Positions 26,423-39,660 of a stretch of DNA of 64,000 nt are shown piece after piece (within the stretch, counting starts at the first letter, position 1; each line of letters opens with the position of its first letter). Source of the stretch: Fratercula arctica (taxonomy: Eukaryota > Chordata > Aves > Charadriiformes > Alcidae); the NCBI GenBank assembly GCA_947846985.1, contig CANTUZ010000004.1, positions 52,553,672 through 52,617,671 of the forward strand. Reading direction: 5' to 3'. The translations under genes and the position numbers were made by a program. The notes under the pieces are model-generated. The model had not been told where the DNA came from. It did not search any database and was given only the letters and a program-made list of their open reading frames with translations.

Positions 26423-26435
26423 CCACTAGAGGGAC
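26423..26435 (+). promoter_or_regulatory. CTCF-like core motif
   Basis: CCACTAGAGGGAC matches the vertebrate CTCF core (CCASYAGRKGGCR) at all positions but one, where A replaces C. It sits in a roughly 330-bp stretch (26130-26460) that stays open in one frame and is less repetitive than its surroundings. Vertebrate CTCF binding to this core is well established. Occupancy here is inference from the motif alone. Confidence 0.35.
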
Positions 26436-26530
26436 TCGTTAGGTGGATGAGAAACTGCCGGGCAGGTTATTCCCACCTCCGGGAGGGAGAGGAGGGCCGG
26501 CCAGGGAGCCGAGACACACTCACCTGCACT

Positions 26531-26587
26531 TCTTTTTCTTTCCTTTTTTTTTTTTTTCTTTTATTTTTGTTTTTTTTTTTCTTTTTA
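26531..26587. repeat. pyrimidine tract (T with C)
   Basis: About 57 bp of T-rich sequence with scattered C and two A or G breaks. An A-rich run follows directly. It accounts for the end of a 170-codon chance frame that spans 26135-26647. Confidence 0.8.
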
Positions 26588-29500
26588 AATAAGAAAACAA
26601 AGACCAAAACCCAAACACAGAAAACCCCACGTTGGGGTTATAGGTAACACATCAAAGAAATAAATGGACTCGGCATTAAGGAAGGGCCACACTGGAGAGA
26701 GCATCCTTGAGTAGGATGCTGGGAACGAGCAGTTTCATCTTTAGCACTTTGCAGAGCATTTTCCGTCACCCCAAGCAAAAAGTCTTGTCTTGTTTTTCCG
26801 GGTGTACAGGTAATGGAATATCTTACCCAGCAGGCAAGGCTGCTATCGGTGATATGAAGAAGTTTCCTACATCGTTCTGGCTCAGTATTTAAAAGCTGCA
26901 TGTACTGCTCCAGCCCACAATGGAGCAGGACATCCAGAAATGTTTCTATCTACTGTGCAGCAGCGTATAATGGCAGTGGACAGAAAAGTTGTGTTACTGC
27001 CACTTCCCTTAACCAGCACAACGCTCTGCTGGTCACGGCTCCATCCCACCAAACTACACTCCCAAGTCATTTTGGAAGTGATCATTTTGAATCTGCCCTC
27101 ACGTGGCATTTGGCAGGCAAAACTTAGTTCCACACACAAAAAAAAAAAAAAAAAAGTCAAGTCATTATAATAGGAAAACAATTTCTGAGCACCAAGATGC
27201 ATTTTCTTGGTTAATTTATTAAGTTATTGTATAGCCTTATTTTACAAGTAGGCTAGACAAAGCACTGGAGAATGATGTGCTACAGGGAAGAATATTCCAC
27301 CGACAGAATCAAGAGCAAATTTTCTTCAGGTATATTTTATCTGTAGAGATTTTCATAAGCTTGTAGAGAATCTTAATATTTGGGGTGGAAAAGGCCCAGA
27401 AGTCTGGCAGTTCTGCATAATATGCTTATTTAAAAAATAGCGGGACTGTAAGGTCCTTTGAGATCCTGACTGAAAGCCTTATGAATCCTAAACCATGTAC
27501 ATTTCAATTTGCTGTGTTCTTTTAGCATTTCTGTTAAACATTTTCATTAAGTAAATTGCACACTAATTATTTTAATTGTAGCTGAAATTACTGAAAGCTG
27601 AAATTTCAACAACTGTTACAATTATTCACATTTTTAACAGAACTGGTTTTTGCTTTTCACAGGATCTCAAAAACACAGACACAAAATATCGCTGTAGAAT
27701 TTAATTCACCAAGCTCCAATGAAAAATGAGACCCAGTTTGTACAAATAAAATAGTAAGCGTAGAAGTTCGACAAGCCCCTGGAAACATTAAAAGAGTCTT
27801 GTTATAAAAGCAGGCTCTTCACATCGTGGTGGGATGGGAGAATTGAGGCATGCTGGAAAGAAGGAGAAACTTTTTTTCCCCACGAGGACCATCCAGCAGC
27901 AGAATGGGCTGGGCAAAGCTGTGGGCAGCCTGGGCTGGTTTCACAGCTGACGTTGCTTTAAGCAGGAGCGTCTTTTCACCCTCATGAGACATTGGGTTTC
28001 AAACTTGTACTAATGTCAGTTACCACGCACAATTTCAAGGAAGTTTTTGGATATGCATCTGTGCACTGACTTTACAACCTGACCTCTAAAATCCATTAGT
28101 TGGTTGGAGCCTCCCACTGATTTACCTGGGTGTCTTGGTTCATGCCCTTAAAAATCCCTCAAGTCTTGACCTGCAAAACACACTTGCTTATGCTTCAACT
28201 TCATGCCTGTAAGTTGTTTCAGTTAAATTAGTGAGAAAATGTGTGTATGGTTAATGAGAAGTTTGCTGTACAAGGGCTTTGGATTGGACTAGAGGTTGTC
28301 TTTGTTTTGCGGTTTTGTACAGTACTTAGCACGCGTTTGGCACGAAATACAATACAGTACTAATATTAGCCTGTATAGCTATTTCTTAAGTATGTGAGGA
28401 GCTATTAGAATAATGCATTTTCAGAAATGTCTTTGTTGGTTCAACTTAAAACGAAAGAGAAAAGCAGCCCTTTTCCCTGAGAGGTTTTGATGAAGTTTCC
28501 CAAGGACGGAAACAGATTTGCCTTAGGCATGGCCTGTATCACTTCACAGGGCTGCATCTCAGTCATTCCCCTTAATGACGGCTCGAGACGGCCAGCTGGG
28601 CAGACCAAAACGCACACTGTAGAATTTGTGGAAGCAGATACAGAGAACTCTTGAACTCTGCAAAACATGAGCATTTGAGACTTTATCCAGTGAAATGTGG
28701 AACTGATTAGGGCACTAAATGTGACAACTCCAAGCTGTTCAAGTTCTTGCAATCCTACAAAAAAAGCAGCAATGACAATTACATGGCACAAACTTGTGCT
28801 TTTGCCTGAGGTCAAATGCCTTTTTCTTTTGAGACATGTTGCTTTAATCTACTGAAAGCTGCATGGGCTTTGCCAGCCTCCATGTAGCTTCGCTCTCGAC
28901 TATGGCATTCTGTGACGGGGGGGTGCCAAAGCAGAGGCATTTGCCTTGTGATTTCCCTACTACACTGCCAAGGCACATCACTTGGGCTGACACACTTTGC
29001 ACCAACACGCAGCCAGAGCCGGACTTTGCCCTGAACACCCAGGGAAAGAGAACTGTCACTACCCAGGCTTCCCCCGCTCCTCCCTGCTGCGTTCCCAAGG
29101 GCAGTTACCAGCCCTGGCAGCAGAAGGTGAAGGTGGATGTCACTGCACAAATCCAGCCTACAGCCTGGTGACCGGGCCGAGCTGTAATCCTCCCCCTCAG
29201 GGAAAGGTTTTTGGACTCCAAATTCAGCAAGGAAAAGATGACCAGCCCTAACTCCATCGCCAGAAGTGACACGGGCTAGCAAGGCATTGCTTCTATTTGT
29301 ATTCTGCGTGGGTGAAAGAACACAACATCAAGTATCCAAACGCCAGAGAGGAGTGAGAGTTCAGACACAATTTGTAACTACTGCTTTCTGTTAGCTAGCT
29401 GTAGGCAGACCTGAGCTGCTAAGAACAAAAAAAAAAAATCGGGCTATGCCAAAGAAACATCCATTAAAGATTAATAAGCAGCATCTACCATGAACTGCAA

Positions 29501-32500
29501 AAACAATATGTCTGTAACATGGCTCGGACCACCACATGGGTGTTCTGGATCACTCTGGTCCTCTGTACTGATTGTAAAAGGGGTCTGTACCATCCTGCTA
29601 AAACCACGTCAGCTCTAGATGTAGAAACCGTAGGCACTCGTATTTGTCTCTGCAGATCTTGGGTTTGTCCTTGAGGTGACATAAATCATATGACTGTATA
29701 TTTTGCTGAGAAGAGTAAATACTCAGGGTGCTCCACCAGCAAATGAAATAACTAGGCACAGAGTAGCGCTCAGTCAATATAACCTAGTCCCAAACAGAAA
29801 GACTGGTGAACAAAAGCCCTTGTGTCGTTGGAGGGAAATGTTCAGCCAGGGCCCTGTGGGTTGGAGGAGCAATTTTAAAGAAATTGGTTCTACTCTCTCA
29901 TCCTCTCTAAAAATATGTACAATTGTTCCTCCTGTTAAATTATCATTTGCTGGTACCTGGCAGACTCCTAATTGATTAAAGAAAACTAATTCAGTGCAAT
30001 GAATTATTTGCAAGTGAAGTATCTGAAATATCTACTTTATTAATATATTTGATTTAAAATTATTATTTTATTCAGATGTCTCAGATAAGAGCTTGCTATA
30101 GTCCAGAAAAGCAACTTAAAGGAAGGCTGAATAAAACCAGTCCCTGGTGCAAAAGCAGCTCAGCAAGTAGTCGGGCCAAGGATGAACTTGTCCCAGGGTA
30201 ACTCTGCTTATTTTATTGGTGCTGCACCAGGTTAAATTTATCCAGAGAGTTTAGAGTTATTCCCAGCTGGGGAAAAGAAAGAAAGTCGTCAGGATTTGGA
30301 AGCAGGTTTTTTTGCTGCTAAACTATCTTGACCTTTCTGAGGAAAGTTCAGAATTTGCCAGTTTGCAAAATTTCAATGAGATCTCTACCACCGGTCTCTG
30401 CGTGAATTCAAGCTTAGCTTCCTTCCCTCCTGAGGCGTGACCTTCTCTGCTGGCAGAAGCCAAATCACACCCTCCTTCACACCTTTTACCTTTTCGTCCA
30501 GCTGAGGACACCTTTTAGAAGGGAAGTGGAAAATAATTTTTTTTGCGGGAAACCCTTCTATTCAGTACCCAAAGTTTCTTCTATTTGCAACCCGTATGGA
30601 TGGTCACACGTAAGACTGTCTGATTTGTAAAACAACATTATGAAACATCGCTCATGCTTCTGGCTCTTTGTAAGAAATATCTTCAAAACACAGGAGTTTC
30701 ACTAAATTCTCAGTCTACTTATGCTTCTCCATCAACATTTCTCTCCAACCAGGCACTGTCACCTTTAATCAGGGTGATAGAAAGGGTTTCCAGCACATCC
30801 CTGGGATGCAAGACGCTTCAAAGGATACCTGCACCCTTCCCAGATACCATTTCCCAGAGGAATGGACTGTCAGGGTCTGCAAAGCCACTTTGAGATGAGG
30901 TTTTAGCAGACAAGATCATGCACAAGACATTCGTGTGATTAGAAAACAGCAAAGAACTACAGAGACAAAGAAAGAGACCTGGCCAAAGTATTGAAACTCC
31001 ACCTCAAACGCAGCCCTGCTCGATGGCTGACGCCAGCCAGTTCTGCCGCAGGACGGATGGGTCCCTGCACATGCTGCACGCCCTGGGCACTGCTGTATAG
31101 GACTGTCCCTTCACATCAGTCACCACCCACTGCTTGTGCCCCAGCTTGGTCAAGACGTAAACATCCTGAAACTTGCTATACTTTTTTCTTTTCCTCCTTA
31201 ACTAAGAGATATCACTGAATAGATGTGGACACGGAAATAAGATGCATTTCACTCCCCTTGGTGCTTTCCTGATCAGGAATTCTGGTTTCACCTAAAATCT
31301 TGAGGTATCTGTAGCATGAATATTCCCCACTCCTCTCACACATTTTTCTCTCTTGCCATCTTACCTTGACTTCAGTTTTTATCATGCTTTTTCACCAGCC
31401 ATTTCAGTCTAGCCTTTTCGCACTTTCTGCAATACATTATAAATAATGTACCTTGAGAAACAAGAACTAAGAAACACCTCATTTATGCAATAGGCCCTGG
31501 CTTGCCCCCAGTATGTCAGAGCTCAAGTATCACACAGTGATAAAACAAATGACAAAATTGGGTATGGGGTAACTGGACTGAGTCATGCTATTCCCAGACC
31601 ACGTGGTTTGTAAGGCACATATACTTTATATTATGTCCTATTTATAGCCCTTAGCAGTGACTCACAAAGCATGAGAGCACTAAGCTGCCTGAAGCCCTCG
31701 CTACCAACAGCCTGAGCACCATCCTGTCTAACCTGAGGCAAGCGTGACATCCAGCCTCACACAGCAAGGGTTGAAAATAGCAACCTTCAGCTCCCAAATG
31801 CAGTGGGATTTTGTAGTTTGAGCTTTTCCGTATAGGAGGAGCAAGACAGGCAATGAGTGTGCTACAGCCTTGGCACGGCTTCTTTCCTGTTTCTTTATGA
31901 GTATCTTATGGACACTCTACCTGGGCAGGACTAACCTCGCAATGATGGGTAGCCTTCCATCTCAATTCCTTTCCACTGGATGATGCCTCATTAAACATCC
32001 TTTTAAAATAACAAAACAAAAACAACCAACCAACCCACATAATTCCTATTTTTGCCCAGCTCAAATTTGGAAATTTTTGGTTTAGCCAAGGTCAGTTTCT
32101 TTGGACTGTGTATGCATGTGTACAGATATAAATATGATACATTTTCATATCCAAGATCCCCAAAGATAACTCTCTCAGTATCAGTTACTGCAGGATCCCT
32201 TTCTGTGGCCACAGTAAATGTGATCTTGCCAGTCCAGATCTACCAGGGAAGGTGAAACAGAGATAGTCTTCCTGCCAATTTCTGTGACTACGTGACACCT
32301 TTCCACCCTTCCACTGGCCTCTGCTGCCTCAGACACGGGCACTTCTGTATTTACTCAGAAAGGCCTTTCCCTCCTGCCACAACACATCCTATCACCTCAG
32401 GCAGCAGCAGGGGCTTCTCCCTCCGAATCAGCTGATGCCAGCCTGCTTTTCCAAAGTGGGTTTTCAAAACAAGCCCTTTTCGTGCTCTCTCTTCATTTTG

Positions 32501-35500
32501 ATCCTTAATGCCTCTGTGTTACCCTCCTCTTAGTCCACCTGAACACTCTCCTTTGCCATGATGCCAACAACAACGCTGGACAATGACTGGCATGTCTGGT
32601 CAAGTACATGCCATTACCCTTTCAGCTCACGCACTGCGACTGTTACCAACACATGCTGATGACCATCTAAGTAGAATTTGGATACATTGACCAACGGTTC
32701 ATGGCTTCCTTGATACACCCCACTGGTATGTTGTTTCTTTTGCGTTGTCTTTGGTTTGGGTTTTTTTGGGTTGATTTTGTTTGGTTGATTGGTTGGTTTG
32801 GGAAGGGAGGGGAGTGCTTGGAGGCTTTTTCTGGGGGGAGACTGAGCATCTGGTTTTATTTCCTGATTTTGAAATAACCTAATGAAAGAAATTCCCTGTT
32901 CAAGTGCTGGAAATAAGGCAGCATTGAGAAGTTTCAGTCAACATGAGGTACAGCCTCAGCTTGGTCCTCTACCACTCCTTTCGGCCTGCGACCCCCCCAC
33001 AAAACAGATATAAACCACCACTATTCCGACTTGCTAGTATTTAGTACCTACATCATATAGGTGCAAGTTGCAGCACACAACGTTGCATAATGGTCATGCC
33101 CAACGATACTGTGTTGTGTTTATCCAAGGCCATAGTTTCACAGGACACTGGTTGTGGTAACGAAGTCAACGTGAATAACTCCCGCGGGGGTTTTCCCATG
33201 GGACTCTGCATTCAAGCTGCCATGTCCCTCCTTGTTTGTGATTAACACAATCAGAGAAATAGCACCATCAGCCAGATTATTTTAACCATTTTTCCTGGGC
33301 CAGCCAACACACTGAAAATCCATGGCTCTGCCACAGTTTCTCCACATTACTTTCACCTCAACCAGATGCATCAAAATGGCCTGCACTTGAAAAAAATATC
33401 AACATGCGCTCAAGCACATTAAGATAACAAAATGCATTTTAGTGGGAAACACCTAAACTGGAAGTGACATGAGCCCTCAGTGATGATTTTCACCAACCAG
33501 TGCAGTTATCCTGGCAGCCTAGAATCCATTGCGCAGGGAGGATGTTATCTCTCTAAGAATCACTAAAGCCCAGTGATGGGGTGCAAGGAGACAACACACA
33601 GAGGAAAATGCCATTTTTATATCCTGGAGAAAATCTAAGATAGATAAATCAGTTTCAGTGGAAAATATGCAGTAATCCCTAACATGTCACTTTTATGTAA
33701 GAGAAACCAGGTCTTATGTCTTTAGGGGGTTTTAAGAGATAATGGTTTGCTTTGTGAAGATTTTTAATTTAAAGAAATACCCCAGGCAAAACTTTGTTTT
33801 CAGAAAGCCTAAATATTCAGCACCAAGGCAGTATTTCCAATGCTTCTAGGAGCCCCAGATCATCTTATCTCTCTGTGAATATTACATGAACTTTCATATC
33901 AGTGCCCAGGCCTTGCCATTATGCCTCTATCTGACAAACACTAAGATTTCTTCAATTTTTCCCCCCAAATATTAATATATGTGATTTTTCTGCAAAAGAT
34001 AAACTTTTCTACTGACAAGAAGAAAACAGTACAATTGTAAGCAGCCTCTAGCTCATGGTCTATGTCTGGCATAGGTACATAGACAGCATAAAAACCACCA
34101 GTTATGCAGTCACCAGGTCTGGTACTGTCACAGTTTGCTGAACAGAGAAACCAGCCGCAGAACACCGATGCCCCAGCTGCAGGGCAGCTCTGTAGGGACA
34201 GGTATAGGCACAGTCACCATGCAGGAATATCAACAGCACGGTGTGGTCCCAGGGTAAGGTCTCAGCTACTTAGAGAGTCATATAATTACTTATAAGGAAC
34301 TGAAGAGAAATAGATCAATAAATTAATCAGTGCTAGCTTGACACAAATGACGCTTTTTAGCTCTGTCAAAATGTTGCAGTTTTGTTGATCGTACGATTAA
34401 GCCATAAGTGAAGATTCAATTATAGTACCTCCCCTTGGCTGCTGGTGATGAAATCCAGCTGAACTTCTAATTTAACTAATATAGTGCAGGCATAGGAAAA
34501 AAAAAATCACATAATTCTATCAAGTTGGAATAGTGAACATGCTAGTACACTGCATGGCTCAGTGTCACAGTTTGCGGTACATTTACCTACAATCAAGCAG
34601 GAGGTGAGGCCTGAGCAGTGAAATTTGCAGTACTCAAAGGTACTCTCATTCAGTTCTTAACACTTTCTAGAAGTTTTCCTCCACATTTTTGGTTCAGGCC
34701 CCTGAATTCAATGCTAGCACTAAATGCTGTTAAACCCCAGACTTTCAGAGGAACACTGGGCATTGCCTTCTGCAGTTCACAGCATCGATGTGTTGATCTG
34801 ACTCGTGGTGTGGTTCCTTCTCCCTCTGCCTTTTTTTGAAGGGCTGCAGAAGCCCATATCACAAGAACAGGAGAACAAGGGTTGGAGGCGTTTAAGACAG
34901 ACATGGAGGAAAGTCATACAGCGTCAAACTACAGGTGCCAAAGTGCAATCCTTGTGGTAAGGTCTTCCCATCAAACCACAGCCTGGGTGAAGGTGCACTA
35001 CGGCAGAGATGGGCAGGCAGTATTGGGAAGAGCTAGCTGCACGGAAGGCTGTTAAATGGAAGACAGTAATGAAAGGCTTTATATTCAAAATGGAATAGGA
35101 ACTAAGGAAATAAATTAGATGTTTGCCTTTGATCTCTTTAATAATATCTCAATACGACAAGTTGGAAAGAGAAAAATGCATACCTTAGAACGTGGAGCAG
35201 AAGCCGTAAAAGTTTAAAAACCCATCAGTAATCAGGTACTTCTCACAGCCATGACATTTCAGAAAGGAGAGAAATACCCCCAGAGCTCAGGGCTGCCCAC
35301 AGTCTTTGTCCATCCATAGATCCAGATCCCAGCAGACAATGTCATTTAGAAGACTAGGAAGTTCCGCACACAGCAAGTTCTACCTGTATACAATTCCTGT
35401 ATTTGGACAGGCCTCAAATACTACCTAAAACATGGAATATGCAATGCTCTCCCAATCATCACGCCATGCAGACTACACTCAAATTCAACAGGAGCCTCAG

Positions 35501-38100
35501 GAGTTTTAAGGCTCCATTACCCATTTCACCTCTCTGACAGCCTGACTTAAGCAGCTGTCTACTGCTGATTTCCCACATACCTCCTTACCAGCTGATCGCA
35601 GGTACCTGCAAGTAATACATAAAACACGTAAAACACCTGCAATCAGCAGCTGTTCATCCTAAAGGCAAATAGGAGAGGTTTCCGAGCAGACAGAAATCTC
35701 TTATGATATGGAAGAGTTTTATTTGTCCTTAGTAAGCCAGGGCAGCATTTGAAAAGCTGGGGAAGGACAGGGTCAGAGCGCTAAGGAGAGCATCTCTGAA
35801 AGAAAATGCAGTTCTGGAAGGCAATTCCAGGAGTATATGAAGTTTTTCATCAGACTTTAAATCTGGCAATATTTTGGGAGACTTTTAAAGAATATTTCCC
35901 TTCAGTCAACCAAAAACCTGTTCTTGCAATCAGCAGAGAAATCTATATTCCTGCAAATTGGCACCACAGGCAAATTGGCAGCACAGAGATGCTGAAACAC
36001 AAGAGTTATTTTCACCGGCATTGGAGCGCTGAACTCCCCCAGCTCTCTCAACTTCCCCTGGCACGTCAGGGATGCCAGGGATGGATTTTTGCTGACTCCA
36101 GACAACTGTGTGGATGAAAGAGGTTACTTCCCATCCTATTTAAATTACTATTTCAGACATACTTGAGAAATGAATGTAAAGAGGGATAAAGTAAAGAGTT
36201 TTGAACCAAGAGGATTGCCTTTAAGGAAAGGTCACTGGTCACCTGTCTGGGAAAAAATGCTACTTGAAGTATCAAACCATAGGAGGGCAGAGATTTATTT
36301 TTGCGACAGAGGACTGGACATGTATATTGATAAAAGCACTTCACAGAACTATCCCAAGCGAATGGAGTGATTTAAATGCCACATGCGAGCCTGGAAACCA
36401 ATCTTTCATTAGATACAAGGAACTGACATGACATGTTTTTACCTGATGTCTACTGATTGCTAATTTTTACACTGAAATAGCTGATACTGGCCTCCATCTT
36501 AGATTGGATGTCTTTTGGGTTCAATCTGCTCTGTAATTCCTGTGCAAAACAAAATGTTATTTAGCAAAGCTGAAATGGAACAAAATTCAGGGAACAATTA
36601 CTAAAGCCAAGAAAATGTTGATATATATTTACCATTTATGCTAGCAAAGAACCCCCAAATTTAAGTTCAGCTGATACCATGACCCAACTTTCTTTTCAAA
36701 GACAGATTTATTTTATTACTTGGTAGACATCTGCAGTTAGGAGTGGAAGTAAAACAAAAAAGTAAACCACACCCCTTCGGATATTAAAATACTTCTTTTA
36801 CTCATCACTGTGGGATTACATTGGACAGAGCTGTAGAGTCCCAGGGAGGAGGCAGAACTGATAGATACACCGTGCAGGAGGCTAGTGGGGCCCTAATTCT
36901 TGCCTGGCACTTTCTCTAGTGGCTCACTCTGAAGGGTATAAAGAAGGTCAATGCTTTTTGATTAGCTAGTTTTGAAATCCACTTTAATCAATCACTGACA
37001 GATATGTATGGGAGAATTCTATAGGGCCTGTGATACCATAACACTCAAGGCTAAGAAGTTGTGAAAATTATTCTTGGCTGGATGGCCAGAAGTAAACAGG
37101 TAACCAGATGCACAGTAGAATGATGCAGAAAAATTTAACCTCGTTGCTTACAGAAGGAGCACTGCAACAGGGAAATGGCTAAGGCTGGGCAGTTTTTCAA
37201 AGACTCTTGAAAAGGTGAGAATGTCATTGAGGAACATATCTGCAAAAGTTCAATTGGACAAGGGCTACAGACAACATCACTAAACAGACAAGCTGATGTG
37301 TCAGCCCTCATTATCTATCAGCTGGTGCAAGCATCTTCTCAGAACCTTCACAGGCATCAGAGCACAGTGTCCTTCCCGTGGAAAGCCAGGAACTGCAGGG
37401 AGCAGGGTCAAACTCCCTGCAATTGCTCATTTGCGTCCCATATCACCTAGACCCTGTTCACAAGCACATCGCTGCAAATCTGGATGCAGCACGGAGAATC
37501 ACAACTGTCTTCTCCTGTTGTACCTCTGAAGATGCAGTGGTTAAGCCAGCTCCCAGGAAGGTGTCTGGACAGGAAATGCAGATGAAAGGAGTTGCATCTT
37601 TTTACAGAACAACTGCTTTCGAGTGCAAAAAGATATTCCATAGCCCTTGGAAGAGCTTAAGCAAGCTTATTTTGAGGGGAATGGATGGTAGTAATTTGTT
37701 CTTTTATACTCCCACGATCTTCAGACAAAGAAAACCACCACAGAGTTCAAAACAAAGCCTTAACACCCAGACAAGTCACCCTCATGGATTGGCAGCTAAA
37801 AACAATAGGAGACTAATTAAGTGGCCTGTATTTCAGAAACCAGGATTTCAGGAGGAGCTGCTGAGTGCTTTTCAAAGTGTTAAGTACATCTGCTTCTTAA
37901 GACTCGTTATTACTGCAAACTGTCATCATTAACCAAGGGAACTCAGACTGCTTACACCTCACCCAAGTGCTGCAGCCTCGTCCACTTAGCAAGGCAGCAA
38001 GTCCTATCCTTAATTAAAATGCAGAAGAGAGCCAGGTTGCTCTATGCTGCATCCATGCTTTTTTGATTGCAGAAGACGCTGCTGAGCGCACGGCACTCTT
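26588..38100. other. unique DNA, no supported gene
   Basis: About 11.5 kb with no recognised gene, RNA or transposon. An 18-A run lies at 27138-27155. A GC-richer patch at 28840-29280 has overlapping frames of up to 156 codons on both strands, with no family resemblance. A G/T-rich patch lies at about 32740-32810. A 184-codon plus frame at 37378-37932 has no recognisable domain, signal peptide or repeat. I regard it as chance given the number of frames examined. Confidence 0.5.
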
Positions 38101-38231
38101 ATGATGTCAGGACATTCATTTTTGGTTCATAAATATTAATTCAAGGCACTCAATCTCAAACATTTGAAAGTCTTGTCTCTTTTTTCTTATTATTCATTGC
38201 ACAATGATATTTTAATTGGAAATAGGTGATT

Positions 38232-38251
38232 AACAGAATATTAATTCTGTT
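38232..38251. repeat. perfect 8-bp inverted repeat, 4-nt loop
   Basis: AACAGAAT (38232-38239), loop ATTA, ATTCTGTT (38244-38251). It lies within an AT-rich, low-repeat stretch (38100-38290) containing several homeodomain-like TTAAT cores, which resembles conserved non-coding DNA in style. Conservation cannot be judged from one sequence. Confidence 0.4.
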
Positions 38252-38880
38252 CGACTGTCTTGGAATCAATATGAGTTTATCTGCACACAAAGAAACACTG
38301 CTAGTGCTTCGCCATATCTTAAAACTGGCAAATGTCTCACTATATTGTCTGTAAACATCATGTAAAAATACATGTTTTACATCTAGATGTCTACTATATT
38401 ATAGAGAGATGTTTCCTTAGGGCTAGGGCTGTAAGAGTAACTGAATTTTCCCCAGCTGCAGCCTTTTATAAAATCAAAGTAAGGCAGAGGCTCTAATTAG
38501 TTTCAAATGAGAATGAAAATTCTGTCAGGCTTGACAAGAGCATTTTGCAGAAACCTGATGAAACCTGAAGGTGACTGATAATATGCTAACAACATACTCT
38601 TTTCAGTGGGATCACTTGATTTTTGAAGGATCAAATTATCCCTGTAAGAAAGCCCGGTTTTGACAAAACCAAAGCAGAAAAATCATCAGAAAATTGAGCA
38701 GCTTCTAGCAGTGATTCCCTGCTGAACCATTCTTGCAAGACCTGCAGTGCTGGAGGAAGTAACAATGCCTGGGGTGTTTCTCAGGGTACCCAAATGTTTG
38801 CCAAAGCAATGGGTCTAAGATAGCTGTCCTGCAACACCCATCCAAAACATCTCATTGGCATTGTTTCAGCCTTTGTTTCT

Positions 38881-39016
38881 GGGTGGAAGAAAAAAAAGTT
38901 TGTGGGGTTTTTTTTGGGTTGTGTTTTGGTTTTGTTTTTTTCTGAACCAGGCTATCTCTCTGAACCTCCCCCTACCCTAAAACTTTCAAGATTTTTTTTT
39001 CGCTTTTTATTTTAAA
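38881..39016. repeat. T/G-rich low-complexity tract
   Basis: Runs of T broken by G (words such as TTTGTGGGG and GGTTTTG) from about 38889 to 38942. A second T run follows near 38990-39016. Ordinary simple sequence. Confidence 0.7.
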
Positions 39017-39399
39017 TGCATGTGACTTGTAACTTGTAAGCAGAGACAGCAACAGCTTCAAGAAGATGGATGAGTTATTTCCCCCCAGCACTGTACTTTC
39101 TGTCCTCTGAGTAATGCCTTTTTCCTTTTGAAACTGGGCATAAAATGTTTCAATATTCAGTGGGCCAAGGAGTACTGCAGCTATGGCTGATGCATTCTCT
39201 TGATATTCTCTAGCAAGTTCCTGGTGTTACTATACCAAACAGTGGATGATCCATCCAAAAGGGGCAGCCTCTGGAGGGACAATCAGGAAAAAGAGACCGA
39301 ACTCCCCTGTCCCAGATGATTAAGATGGTCTCCTGAGAGACAGAGAAGAATCACTCCAAATCTTTGCAGCAGGACTAATGAAGACTGATTTCTTGCAGC

Positions 39400-39660
39400 T
39401 ACAGTACGATTCCCCAGCTCTGCGCCCGTCCCTCCCTGCTCCCCTGCAGTAACCTCAGCTCCCCTCCACGTCCTCAGCTGCCTCTGCGGGGATGGGGAAG
39501 GCACAGGCCGTGTGCCGCTGGAGCCAGAGGTGTGCTGGTCGGCCAGCTGGCCGCTGAGACACCGACATCGTTGGCAGGTATGAAGCCAACAGGCTCAGGG
39601 CTGCACGGGGAGGGGTTCTCAGGCGGACCTGGAATCTATAAATCTTTGACACCCCCACCT
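39400..39660. other. GC-rich patch with palindrome and TATA-like word
   Basis: This is one of the few GC-rich patches in the central 30 kb. It contains the perfect 14-bp palindrome CGGCCAGCTGGCCG at 39540-39553, with a CAGCTG E-box core, several CpG dinucleotides, and CTATAAAT at about 39636-39643. Two overlapping minus-strand frames (39283-39504 and 39455-39658) show no domain. It could be a small promoter or enhancer, but nothing coding is attached that I can recognise. Confidence 0.25.

Noticed and set aside
26135..26647. 170-codon plus frame
   Set aside because: The C-terminal third is a translated pyrimidine tract (runs of F and L). The rest has no family resemblance, so only the possible regulatory content is kept.
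27880..27960. GGGCTGGGCAAAGCTGTGGGCAGCC-like segment resembling CR1 ORF2
   Set aside because: The word order does not follow the family beyond about 20 bp and no tail or flanking family sequence is present.
28812..29282. 156-codon minus frame with overlapping plus frames
   Set aside because: A composition effect of a GC-richer patch. No recognisable family and no splice-like edges worth reporting.
32740..32810. G/T-rich tract with GGTT words, considered as interstitial telomeric repeat
   Set aside because: The TTAGGG unit is absent. It is irregular low-complexity sequence.
37378..37932. 184-codon plus-strand frame
   Set aside because: No domain, signal or repeat is recognisable and the composition is not protein-like. 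A frame of this length is expected about once by chance in 64 kb searched in six frames.
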